The notes under the pieces were generated by a model. That model had not been told where the DNA came from. It was given only the letters and a program-made list of their open reading frames with translations, and searched no databases. A stretch of 64,000 nt of DNA from Desulfoferrobacter suflitae (GTDB lineage: Bacteria > Desulfobacterota > Syntrophobacteria > Syntrophobacterales > Syntrophobacteraceae). Where the stretch lies: NCBI RefSeq assembly GCF_022603395.1, contig NZ_JAIBKA010000001.1:124001-188000 (forward strand), written 5' to 3'. This document shows positions 44,583 through 52,974 of the stretch, piece by piece; position 1 is the first letter of the stretch; each line of letters opens with the position of its first letter. The position numbers were made by a program, and so were the translations under genes.

Positions 44583-45374
44583 TTACATTACTCCCTTATA
44601 CCATCCTCCATCAATCTGGATGGAGGCCCCGGTGATATAGCTTGCCCGCTCCGAAGCAAGAAAAGTCACCAGAGCTGCAAATTCCTCGGGGGTCCCGATA
44701 CGTCCCATGGGGACCTCGGATTCCCACCCTTTGATCACGGCTTCCGGAGTGGTTCCCTGTTTCTCGGCCGTCACGATGGCAAGCTTTCTTACCCTTTCGG
44801 TCATGGTGTAACCGGGACATACATTATTGACCGTTATGTTGTAGGGTGCCAACTCATTGGACAGAGTCTTTGCCAGGCCGATGACCCCGGATCGCACTGT
44901 ATTGGAGAGGATTAACCCGTCGATGGGCTGTTTCACCGCCACCGAGGTCATGTTCACGATCCGCCCCCAGCGTTTTTCCATCATGATCGGAACGGCTTCG
45001 CGGGTCATGAGGATGGTGCTCATCAGGTTGAGACGTACCCCGAAGTTCCACAGGTCGTCGTCGATTTCAAGAAAAGTCTTGGAAGGGGGGCCACCGGCAT
45101 TGTTTACCAGGATGTCAACCGTTCCATAATGCTCGACGGCCTTGCGGATGAACTGTTTTGCGTCCTCCGCATTAGTGACGTCTACCGGAATTCCCAGAAT
45201 TTCCCCGCCGGCAACTGTGCCGATTTCTTCCACCGCTTTGGGCAGTTCCGGGTCATCGAGAGCACCTATGGCCACTCTTGCACCCTCTCGGACCATCTCC
45301 ATGGCGACCGCTTTCCCCAGTCCCTGACTCCCACCAGCAATAATGGCAACTTTCCCCTGCAATCCCAAATCCAT
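44583..45374 (-). CDS. SDR family oxidoreductase lacking the canonical YxxxK
   Basis: A 263-residue short-chain dehydrogenase/reductase. The cofactor motif AGGSQGLG is at 13-20, NNAG at 91-94 and the catalytic Ser144 in NMTS is present. The position of the catalytic Tyr (13 residues after that Ser) holds Ser157, and that of Lys is Arg161, in SNTVR. The C-terminal ITGASIQIDGGW is typical of FabG-like enzymes. A subset of SDRs has this change; whether it reduces a 3-ketoacyl or acts on another substrate is unknown. It is co-transcribed with fabH, three bases apart. Confidence 0.82.
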   Translation of the reverse strand: MDLGLQGKVAIIAGGSQGLGKAVAMEMVREGARVAIGALDDPELPKAVEEIGTVAGGEILGIPVDVTNAEDAKQFIRKAVEHYGTVDILVNNAGGPPSKTFLEIDDDLWNFGVRLNLMSTILMTREAVPIMMEKRWGRIVNMTSVAVKQPIDGLILSNTVRSGVIGLAKTLSNELAPYNITVNNVCPGYTMTERVRKLAIVTAEKQGTTPEAVIKGWESEVPMGRIGTPEEFAALVTFLASERASYITGASIQIDGGWYKGVM

Positions 45375-45454
45375 AATTCTCTCCTTAAATTATATTAATA
45401 ACGCAGCAGAACCTCATGCAGCGACACGGCATCGTTCCCGTGCCGGCAGGCACC

Positions 45455-46204
45455 CTATTCCTGGTAAAATCGCCGCATGGCCTCCGTGTACCCGCCCTCT
45501 TCCCGATAGATGTAGAAGGGCTGTTCGATGCGCAACTGCGGCCCCGCTCCCTTGCGGCATTCCAAATGGACCAATTTGGCCGGGCCTGCCCCGTTGGTAT
45601 AAATGACCGTGAGCACTTTGGGACTCAGCCCCTGTTCGTGCGCGACACTCATGAGATGATCCAGCCTTTCCGCCGAGTAGATGATTGTCAGGCGCCCCCC
45701 AGGTGAAAGCAGGTGTTTGGCGGCAGCACAGACGTCACGCACGGAGCCGCAGATTTCGTGCCTGGCCATTGCCCGCTGACGATTCGGATTGATGCGACCC
45801 GAATGCATGCGACGATAAGGCGGATTGCTGACTACCAGGTCAAAGGATTCCGCCGGAAAATGCTTCCTCACTTCACGAAAATCCATTCCCAAAGGCGTGA
45901 TCCGGTCTGTCATGTGATTATGTTCCACATTTCTCTGCGCCAGCTCTACCAGCCGTGGTTGTATTTCGATAGCAACATAGCTGGCTGCGGGCTCTCTGCG
46001 GCACAAAATGAGTGACACCACCCCGCAGCCGGTGCCCAGATCCATCACCCGATCCTGTGCTTCCACTCTGGTGAGCCCGGCCAGCAGGACGCTGTCTACG
46101 GAGAAGCGATACCCCTCCCTTTCCTGATAAACGGTCAGTTCTCCATCGAAGAGAGAATCGCTGGTCAACAAAGACGCTCCCCCCTCAGACATAAACCTCT
46201 TCAT
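45455..46204 (-). CDS. tRNA1(Val) A37 N6-methyltransferase-like protein
   Basis: A 249-residue SAM-dependent methyltransferase with the motif DLGTGCGVVSLILCRR and the amino-methylating signature SNPPYRR. This combination and the N-terminal GYRFSVDSVLLAG (FR-x-D-x-LLA) are typical of the TrmN6/YfiC family, which methylates N6 of A37 in tRNA1(Val). It overlaps the DUF1015 gene upstream by 20 bases if it starts at 46204; the ATG at 46192 would cut that to eight. It is the third gene of the run DUF434-DUF1015-trmN6 on the minus strand. Confidence 0.8.
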   Translation of the reverse strand: MKRFMSEGGASLLTSDSLFDGELTVYQEREGYRFSVDSVLLAGLTRVEAQDRVMDLGTGCGVVSLILCRREPAASYVAIEIQPRLVELAQRNVEHNHMTDRITPLGMDFREVRKHFPAESFDLVVSNPPYRRMHSGRINPNRQRAMARHEICGSVRDVCAAAKHLLSPGGRLTIIYSAERLDHLMSVAHEQGLSPKVLTVIYTNGAGPAKLVHLECRKGAGPQLRIEQPFYIYREEGGYTEAMRRFYQE

Positions 46205-47531
46205 CCGGATAAAGTGGATTGATTACCAGACCGCTTCCCACCTTGGGATAAAAATAAGTGGATTTATGCGGCATTATGAGGCCGGCGGTGGCCACATCCT
46301 GGACCTGTTCAATGCGAGTGGGGTTAATGAAAAAACCGGCCTCATATTCCCCCGATTGAACCTGCAGAAGAGCCTCCAACAGGTCGTGCTTGAAGTGGAT
46401 GTTGTTTTCATTTCCCAGCAGAGCTTCGGACAGACCCAGCAAATGTCTCAGGATGACCTCATCCAGCACAACCACATCGAGATCCTGCAGGACCTTAGGG
46501 ATGTCGCGCCCATCCAGGTAGGCCGAAACCGCCCTCCGCCTGGCATGCAAAAGATAAAATGCATCTACCTTGCGACTATAGAACCCAATGGCGGTTTCTT
46601 TGCTCACCTTCGCCGCTTCCAGTTTGGAACGCCATTGCCGCTGTCCCTCCTCACTCGCCGGGTATCTCGAAATATCGAATAAGGTCTGGCCTCGCTTCAG
46701 AAACAGCTCTGGATTCCAAGAGTTGACCGTGCGCAGCAACCGGTGTGTTGGCAGAATTGTCAAACCGCCCTGATTCATGTTGGACAAATAAACCATGATG
46801 TATTCATAGGCCGCCTGAGGACTTCCGGATGGATACCGTTCCCTTTGAATGTTCCGGTAGTTGAGGGCGGTTTCATAACGATGATGGCCATCGGCAATAA
46901 AAATCGCCTTGTCGAGCATCAACGACCTCACCTGCCGCAGCACCTTTAGATTTCTTACCCGCCAGAGCCTGTGCTCCATCCCATTTTCATCCTTGAAAGA
47001 AAAGAGCGGCTCTGTTTCGCGTCCATCCTTCAAATGATGGTCGACCAGTCCGGCAGGGTCTGAATAGAGGGCAAAAACGGGGCTCAGGTTGGCCCGGGTT
47101 GTCAGCATGAGTCGCAACCGTTCGTCTTTTATAGCCTGAAAAGTCTTCTCGTGCGGGCGCACACCACCGGAAGCGAAATCCTCCAGCCGTAAAAGAGAGA
47201 TAAAGCCATAGCGCGTTTGCCGCGTTTGCGGGTTCAAGGAAAAATCCAGCTCGTAGTAATATAGGGCCGGTTGATCATCTCTAATCAGAATCCTCTGCGT
47301 CAACCATTCTCGCAGAAAATGAGCAGCCCGGGTGTGCGCATTATCTTCTTCGGAATCTTCCGCTGACGATTTGCCAAGCTCCAGCCGTATCATGTTGTGC
47401 GCATTTCTCGCGTAGAAATTTTCCTGCTCACGTTTTGAAATCACATCGTATGGCGGGATAACCACATCAGCCAGATCCGGTATTCTTTCAAGATTGTAAC
47501 GGAACCCTCGAAAAGGGGCAATTTCAGCCAT
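46185..47531 (-). CDS. DUF1015 domain protein
   Basis: A 448-residue protein of the DUF1015 family. Recognisable parts are the N-terminal IAPFRGFRYN, PPYDVIS and the NPHNM-like ARNAHNMIRLELG, the middle FIADGHHRYETALNYR, and the C-terminal VATAGLIMPHKSTYFYPK. No function is established for bacterial members. The ATG at 47531 has an AGGA site about ten bases upstream; an in-frame ATG at 47558 is possible. It overlaps the downstream methyltransferase, so the two are coupled. Confidence 0.82.
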   Translation of the reverse strand: MAEIAPFRGFRYNLERIPDLADVVIPPYDVISKREQENFYARNAHNMIRLELGKSSAEDSEEDNAHTRAAHFLREWLTQRILIRDDQPALYYYELDFSLNPQTRQTRYGFISLLRLEDFASGGVRPHEKTFQAIKDERLRLMLTTRANLSPVFALYSDPAGLVDHHLKDGRETEPLFSFKDENGMEHRLWRVRNLKVLRQVRSLMLDKAIFIADGHHRYETALNYRNIQRERYPSGSPQAAYEYIMVYLSNMNQGGLTILPTHRLLRTVNSWNPELFLKRGQTLFDISRYPASEEGQRQWRSKLEAAKVSKETAIGFYSRKVDAFYLLHARRRAVSAYLDGRDIPKVLQDLDVVVLDEVILRHLLGLSEALLGNENNIHFKHDLLEALLQVQSGEYEAGFFINPTRIEQVQDVATAGLIMPHKSTYFYPKVGSGLVINPLYPDEEVYV

Positions 47532-47672
47532 AGTCAAAATATCCTTTCGAACCTTCAAATGCGACTGTTTTCAGCGCGAACGATGCTCTCCACAGCCACC
47601 TTAGCCGCAGGGGCTTCTCTTGCTAACACAGCCGGGGCCCTTTGACAAGCCGCCGGCAACTCTGACAGAGGA

Positions 47673-48392
47673 TCAACTCCAGTGATATCCAGGTTCCTTG
47701 TGAACGAGAACATTGACAGGAATCAGGGTGGTAAAATCTGCAGCAGCTTGCCAGGAGAGGCTGAAATCGATCACCCAACGGGCCAGGTCGAGCCATGCAG
47801 TCGAGGCATCCAATACCGCCCGGTCACTGCTGGCCACCACCCCCTCGCGACAGGGGAATTCGTGCTCCGGGACGGGGGCGGTTCGCGCCTCCCCCGCAAG
47901 TCCCAAGCTTCTCAGGCGTCGCCGATATTGCTCCGCCATATGGCCGCTGCGACTCAAGGGGGCATCAAACAAAAACAATATTCTATTGGGCCGAAACTCC
48001 CCAAGGAAAGAAAAAAGCAGATCCATCGCCATTTCACTCACTTGCGAAAACTTGAAGGCGGCGGATTGTCCTGCCAGGTCACGCAATGCTCCATCGTTGC
48101 CAATAAGCAAAAAACGCCCAAGTAGGGCGCTCTCCAGGGTAATGTGCACGTTGTGTCCATCCACCACAAGTAGTTGCTGTTGCCAGTCAGAACCGGCACA
48201 GCGCTTCGCGCGTCGTCGCAGCGCAGTCTCCTGGGAAAAAACGCCTCGCTGGAGGAGTTCACGTTCTGTGCCGGTAAGATCACACCGGTTGCCCACCCAC
48301 TGCAGAGCTGATTCGCGCGGGTAGCATTGATTTTGCAAGTAGAAAAATTGTGAGGCGGCCTGGTATAGTCTACAAAGTGGGCGGCGCTTCAT
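47673..48392 (-). CDS. DUF434 domain protein
   Basis: A 239-residue protein of the DUF434 family. The N-terminal DUF434 block has LYQAASQFFYLQNQCYPRES and LQWVGNRCDLTGTERELLQ. The second half begins VVDGHNVHITLESAL and has LFLFDAPLSRSG and VVASSDRAVLD, acidic residues arranged as in NYN/PIN-type nucleases; nuclease activity is inference. It starts three bases after fadD and is probably in its transcript. Function unknown. Confidence 0.75.
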   Translation of the reverse strand: MKRRPLCRLYQAASQFFYLQNQCYPRESALQWVGNRCDLTGTERELLQRGVFSQETALRRRAKRCAGSDWQQQLLVVDGHNVHITLESALLGRFLLIGNDGALRDLAGQSAAFKFSQVSEMAMDLLFSFLGEFRPNRILFLFDAPLSRSGHMAEQYRRRLRSLGLAGEARTAPVPEHEFPCREGVVASSDRAVLDASTAWLDLARWVIDFSLSWQAAADFTTLIPVNVLVHKEPGYHWS

Positions 48393-48395
48393 CCG

Positions 48396-50084
48396 CTAAT
48401 CTTCATTTTTCCCGACTTTTTGCTTTTCAATGGCCTCCTTGCGCAGTTCTTTACGCAGCACTTTCCCTACTGTTGTTTTGGGCAAGGATTCCCTAAACTC
48501 AACAATCTTGGGAACCTTATAGGCGGCCAGCCTGGATTTGCAGAATTGAATGATCTCCTTTTCACTGATCTCTTGGCCGGGCTTGGGCACAATGAACACC
48601 TTCACCGTTTCGCCGCGATAAGGATCAGGGACCCCAACGGTAACCGCGTCAAGAATTTTGGGGTGTTCATACAGCACCTCATCCACTTCCCTGGGGTAGA
48701 TGTTATAGCCACCTGCGATGATCATGTCTTTCTTACGATCAACGATAAAGGTATACCCCTGCTCGTCTATGGTCGCAATGTCTCCCGTGTAGAGCCACCC
48801 GTCACGCAGAGTGGAACTGGTTTCCTGCGGCATTTTCCAATAGCCGAGCATCACCTGCGGCCCTTTCACCACCAGCTCGCCCACCTGCCCGAAGGAGAGC
48901 TCCTCCACCCCCATCTCCAGGTCGACAATCCTGCATTCTGTATCGGGCAGCGGGATGCCGATGGAACCTGCCTTGCGCGTTCCGTTGATGGGATTGCAGT
49001 GCGTCACTGGACTCGATTCCGTCAGTCCGTAACCTTCAATGATGATACTGCCTGTGAGCGCTTCGAATTTTTTTAATACTTCCACAGGCATAGGTGCCGA
49101 CCCGGTGATACAGTAGCGAATCGACGACATATCAAAGGAGCTGATATTCTTGTGGTTGACGATGGCCACGAAGATGGTCGGGACCCCTGGGAAGAGCGTT
49201 GGCTTGGTCTGCTGGAGAGTCTTGATAAAAGCATCCAGATCGAATTTGGGGACCAAGATCACCGTGCAGCCCGTATAGAGAGGAAAATTCATCGCCACGG
49301 TCATGCCGAAAACATGGAAAAAGGGCAAAATGGCGACAAAGCGCTCCTTCCCCCAGTGCAGTGCCGGGAACCATCCGGCGATCTGGACAACATTGGCGAG
49401 AATGTTGGCGTGCGACAGCATCACACCCTTGGCCACTCCGGTTGTTCCGCCGGTATACTGAAGCAGGGCAAGATCACCAACCGCTATCGGACACGGAGGA
49501 GGACTGGGAGGCGTGCCGTCGATCAGTTTGCTGAAGTTGAACACATCGTCGCCGTAAGGCACGGCGGTGAACAGCTTGTCTTTGAAGGCCTTTATGGGAT
49601 AGAGCCAATTCTTGGGAAAAGGAAGGTAATCCTTGATGCTTGTGGCGATGATCTTCTTGATGCCGGTTTTGGGGAGGACTTTGGAGATTCTCGGGTAGAG
49701 GTGATCCAGAAACACAAGAACCTTTGCCTCGGAATCGACCCATTGATGTTCCATTTCCCGTTCCACATACAATGGGTTGGTCATAACCGCCACACCGCCC
49801 AGCCACAAGACGGCATAAAAGCTGATGATGGCCTGCGGACAATTGGGCAGCATAATTGCCACCTTCGTCCCCGGCTCAACACCCATGCGACTCAAGGCAT
49901 TGGCAAAACTTTGTATCTGCTTCCACAAAGCAGCGTAGGTCAAAGTCGCGCCGAAAAATTCGGTTGCCGAATTGTTTGGGTACTTTTCGGCGTTCCTCTT
50001 AACAAGTATCGGTAATGGTTCTTGCGGATACTTTAGGGCTCGCGGCACATCGGAATCATAACTACCATACCAGACGGGATCCAT
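48396..50084 (-). CDS. fadD: Long-chain fatty-acid--CoA ligase
   Basis: A 562-residue adenylate-forming enzyme that activates fatty acids with ATP and CoA for beta-oxidation. It has the P-loop motif LQYTGGTTGVAKGVMLSH, GYGLTESSPVTH, the hinge and ATP-binding YTGDIATIDEQGY, KKDMIIAGGYNIYP, and the catalytic Lys in PKTTVGKVLRKELR. Length is normal. It is the third gene of etfB-etfA-fadD on the minus strand, 154 bases after etfA. The FadR-like palindrome at 52277-52298 upstream of etfB may control all three. Confidence 0.93.
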   Translation of the reverse strand: MDPVWYGSYDSDVPRALKYPQEPLPILVKRNAEKYPNNSATEFFGATLTYAALWKQIQSFANALSRMGVEPGTKVAIMLPNCPQAIISFYAVLWLGGVAVMTNPLYVEREMEHQWVDSEAKVLVFLDHLYPRISKVLPKTGIKKIIATSIKDYLPFPKNWLYPIKAFKDKLFTAVPYGDDVFNFSKLIDGTPPSPPPCPIAVGDLALLQYTGGTTGVAKGVMLSHANILANVVQIAGWFPALHWGKERFVAILPFFHVFGMTVAMNFPLYTGCTVILVPKFDLDAFIKTLQQTKPTLFPGVPTIFVAIVNHKNISSFDMSSIRYCITGSAPMPVEVLKKFEALTGSIIIEGYGLTESSPVTHCNPINGTRKAGSIGIPLPDTECRIVDLEMGVEELSFGQVGELVVKGPQVMLGYWKMPQETSSTLRDGWLYTGDIATIDEQGYTFIVDRKKDMIIAGGYNIYPREVDEVLYEHPKILDAVTVGVPDPYRGETVKVFIVPKPGQEISEKEIIQFCKSRLAAYKVPKIVEFRESLPKTTVGKVLRKELRKEAIEKQKVGKNED

Positions 50085-50238
50085 CCTCTCCCTCCACGGC
50101 CAAACAATTTAATAGGCAATACTGCGAATCGCCGATGTTGGGGAGGGAAGCCCACCCCAACTTATTAAGCATCATCCTGTCGGGACCCGCAGCGGGACGT
50201 GCGGTCGCCACCCGTCCGCACAGCCACCATGGAGCCGA

Positions 50239-51228
50239 TTATGAACAAGTGCTCTTGTGCTTCTCCACTTCTTCCTTAAATGCCGGTATGAAACTAAACA
50301 GATCTTCCACGATCCCATAATCGGCCTTGCTGAATATGGGAGCTTCAGGATCTTTATTGACGGCGACAATGAATTTGGAAGATCCCATGCCCGCCAAGTG
50401 CTGAATCGCCCCTGAGATTCCCACGGCAATATAAAGGTTTGGATTGACCACTTTGCCTGTCTGGCCGACCTGATCAGAATGCGGCCTCCAACCTGAATCC
50501 ACTGCAGCACGTGAAGCTCCAACCGCAGCACCCAGCAATCCGGCCAACTCCTCGATCAGTGCATAGTTTTCCGGGCCCTTCATGCCTCTGCCACCGGATA
50601 TAATGATTTCGGCTTCCGTCAGTTCCACTTTGCCGGAGGTGTCCAGATCAACCCCCGTTACTCGGGAACGGGCTGCGGGAATGGATACGTCAACTTTTTC
50701 GATTTCCGCTCGTTTGTCTTCCATGGGAGCAAAGCAGTCCATGACATTGGGACGGCAGGAGATGACAGGCAGAGCGCCCTCAGCCCATTCACACCAGGCA
50801 AAGCATTTGCCGGCAAAGATGGGTCGCTTGGCCTTGACCGCACCGTTTTCGCACACTACCTCGGTGCAGTCCTGCGCCAAACCCGCCTGCAGTCGCCCGG
50901 CCAGCCGTGCTCCCAAATCCTTCCCATCTACGGAAGCAGGCAGGACGATGACCGCCGGGTCGCATTTTGCAACAATCTCGGCCACCACGGGCACATAGGC
51001 CTCGGCCACATAATTCTCCAGGGCCGGATCGTCCGCCACAAACACCTTATCGACTCCATATCGCCCCAAATCGGCGGCTTTATCGGCAACTCCGGATCCG
51101 ACGGCAATCCCGCAAAGGCTTAGTCCAAGGCTGTCGGCAATTCTCTTTCCCTCACTGGCCACCTCAAAAGAAACACGGCGAAAATTTCCTCCACGAAATT
51201 CAGCAATCATACAGACACACTTAGACAT
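50239..51228 (-). CDS. etfA: Electron transfer flavoprotein, alpha subunit
   Basis: A 329-residue subunit that binds FAD and carries electrons from acyl-CoA dehydrogenases. The C-terminal FAD-binding domain has the signature ALIEELAGLLGAAVGASRAA, VDSGWRPHSDQVGQTGK, YIAVGISGAIQHLAGM and VAVNKDPEAPIFSKADYG. It follows etfB after 19 bases, and fadD follows. In a syntrophic or sulfate-reducing cell such an Etf links beta-oxidation to the membrane or to electron bifurcation. Confidence 0.96.
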   Translation of the reverse strand: MSKCVCMIAEFRGGNFRRVSFEVASEGKRIADSLGLSLCGIAVGSGVADKAADLGRYGVDKVFVADDPALENYVAEAYVPVVAEIVAKCDPAVIVLPASVDGKDLGARLAGRLQAGLAQDCTEVVCENGAVKAKRPIFAGKCFAWCEWAEGALPVISCRPNVMDCFAPMEDKRAEIEKVDVSIPAARSRVTGVDLDTSGKVELTEAEIIISGGRGMKGPENYALIEELAGLLGAAVGASRAAVDSGWRPHSDQVGQTGKVVNPNLYIAVGISGAIQHLAGMGSSKFIVAVNKDPEAPIFSKADYGIVEDLFSFIPAFKEEVEKHKSTCS

Positions 51229-51247
51229 GTTATTTCTCCTTGTTTCT

Positions 51248-52045
51248 TTAAATCACTTTTGCCTCTTCATGCAAAGCCCTTACGAGTTCCCGCGCTTTGC
51301 CCGCGGTGTCCAGGTCGCCATTGATTATTCTTCCAGCGGCTCTCTCCGGCGGCATTTCCAGTGCCGTCACGCGAATCTTGGCCGCTCCGGCTCCACACTC
51401 GGAAGGATCGACGCCCAGGTCCGCCAGTTTCTTGTTGGCCAGAGGCTTTTTCTTGGCCTTCATAATACCGGGAAGCGACGCGTAGCGGGGGTTCCACACG
51501 GCATGGGAGCCGCCGAGTGTCGCCACAGCGGGGAGGTCGGCCTCAGCGGCTACCTTCCCGCCTTCGATGGGACGATCGATTTGGACTTTACTGCCATCGG
51601 AGTCCACCGCCACTCCCAGAGCCAGGTGCGGCCAGCCGAGCAGTTCAGCCACCATAGCGCCACGCTGGCCTTCATCGTAGTCTACCGCGCGCGATCCACA
51701 CAGGACGATATCGGGGTTCAATTCCTGCACCGCAGCCGCGAGCGCCTTTGCCACTCCCAGGCTGTCGCTGCCTTCCAACGCTTCATCATCGATGAGCACC
51801 CCACTGTCCGCCCCCATTGCCAAAGCCGTGCGGATGGATTCCACCACTCTCTGAGGGCCCCAACTGACGATGACAACACTTCCGCCGTGCTTTTCCTTAA
51901 GGCGAAGAGCAACTTCCACTGCAAACTCATCATACGGATTGATAATCCACTTGAGGTCATCTGTTACGATCGATTTGCCATCACCGGCAATACGAATTAC
52001 CGATTCGGTGTCCGGTGTTTGCTTGAGTAGCACTGCGATATTCAC
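51248..52045 (-). CDS. etfB: Electron transfer flavoprotein, beta subunit
   Basis: A 265-residue subunit of the Etf heterodimer. It begins VNIAVLLKQTPDTESVIR and shows the family block EVALRLKEKHGGSVVIVSWGP, then LCGSRAVDYDEGQRGAMVAE and VATLGGSHAVWNPRYASLPGIMKAKKKPL, the last being the Etf-beta recognition loop region. I use the GTG at 52045, with AAAGGAGG seven bases upstream, rather than an ATG at 52099 that adds 18 unrelated residues. It is first in etfB-etfA-fadD. Confidence 0.95.
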   Translation of the reverse strand: MNIAVLLKQTPDTESVIRIAGDGKSIVTDDLKWIINPYDEFAVEVALRLKEKHGGSVVIVSWGPQRVVESIRTALAMGADSGVLIDDEALEGSDSLGVAKALAAAVQELNPDIVLCGSRAVDYDEGQRGAMVAELLGWPHLALGVAVDSDGSKVQIDRPIEGGKVAAEADLPAVATLGGSHAVWNPRYASLPGIMKAKKKPLANKKLADLGVDPSECGAGAAKIRVTALEMPPERAAGRIINGDLDTAGKARELVRALHEEAKVI

Positions 52046-52276
52046 GGCTAATCCTCCTTTCTTCAACAGGTCTTCCAGCATCTGGCTGCCGCTCGACAAT
52101 GGGACTCGCTATTGGGCATAAGTGACACAAATTATGCGCATTGGTAAACAGGTCCATTAGCATAACCCCGTTAGATGATTCAAGCACAAACGGCGGCCGC
52201 ATCAAAAAACAGGATGGGTCATAATACTTAGTAAATTTGGGATATTAGTGGAGCCGACCAAAAAAGTCCAGAGAAA

Positions 52277-52298
52277 AATGAATGGTCAATCATTCATT
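52277..52298. promoter_or_regulatory. FadR-like palindrome upstream of etfBA-fadD
   Basis: AATGAATG and CATTCATT are perfect inverted halves around six bases. The inner 18 bases match the TetR-type FadR operator of Bacillus (TGAATGAMTANTCATTCA) in both arms and in length. It lies about 230 bases upstream of etfB in the 331-base gap 52046-52376, where no gene is seen. Control of the fatty-acid operon by an acyl-CoA-responsive TetR-family repressor is inferred; no such gene is in the window. Confidence 0.6.
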
Positions 52299-52376
52299 GC
52301 TACCGCCCACAAGCCGCCCTGGCGCCCAGCGAGCGATCCCCGCCTGCCAGGTCAAACCCAATCCGAAAAATGCCGG

Positions 52377-52820
52377 CTAGGGCGTTCCCGACTTTTCCTT
52401 TGCGTAGCACTCCGGGCAATATCCTTGAAACAACACCTGCTTGCGCAGCACATGAAATGATTCGCCCTCCGGCAAGGCGATGCCGTCGCCCAGAGATGGA
52501 TCCATGACATCTTGAATCATTTGGCATTTCACACAAACCGCATGATGGTGAGGTTCCACCACCGCGTCATAGCGGGAGACGTCCGTCATGGGGCTCACCT
52601 TCTGAATCAACCCCACATTATGGAATCGTTCCAAGGTCTTGTAGACTGTTCCCAAGGATATCATCGGGAAGCGCTTTCGCACCTGCTGGTAGATGGTTTC
52701 CGCACTGGGGTGCTGTTGGGTGTTGTAAAGCGCCTGATAGATGGCCAGCCTTTGATAGGTCACTTGCAAACCGTGGTCCCTCAACACACCGATAAAATCT
52801 TTCTCGTTCGGCCCCTCCAT
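52377..52820 (-). CDS. Fur family transcriptional regulator (PerR-like)
   Basis: A 147-residue metal-dependent regulator. The N-terminal winged helix has VTYQRLAIYQAL and SLGTVYKTLERF. The dimerisation domain carries HHHAVC and two CxxC pairs at C96/C99 and C135/C138 that form the structural zinc site usual in PerR and Fur. The short C-terminus and the RYDAVVEPHHHAVC block resemble PerR more than Fur. The ATG at 52820 has an AAAGG site eight bases upstream. It likely controls iron or peroxide response genes elsewhere; no certain operator is seen here. Confidence 0.85.
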   Translation of the reverse strand: MEGPNEKDFIGVLRDHGLQVTYQRLAIYQALYNTQQHPSAETIYQQVRKRFPMISLGTVYKTLERFHNVGLIQKVSPMTDVSRYDAVVEPHHHAVCVKCQMIQDVMDPSLGDGIALPEGESFHVLRKQVLFQGYCPECYAKEKSGTP

Positions 52821-52974
52821 GATTCTTGCCTTTCCTGACTGGAATTGAAGCGGATAATTGTCGACAAGCAAAAAACCCCACTTAAACGAGATCTTGCATC
52901 ATATAAGACCTATCAAGCATTTACAAGTCTTTTCTCATAATGATTCGCGGTTAAATGCCAACCCTTTTGTACAA

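Noticed and set aside
52935-52945. TCATAATGATT as a Fur/PerR box
   Set aside because: Only one half resembles the consensus and the other arm does not match, so chance is likely in AT-rich DNA.
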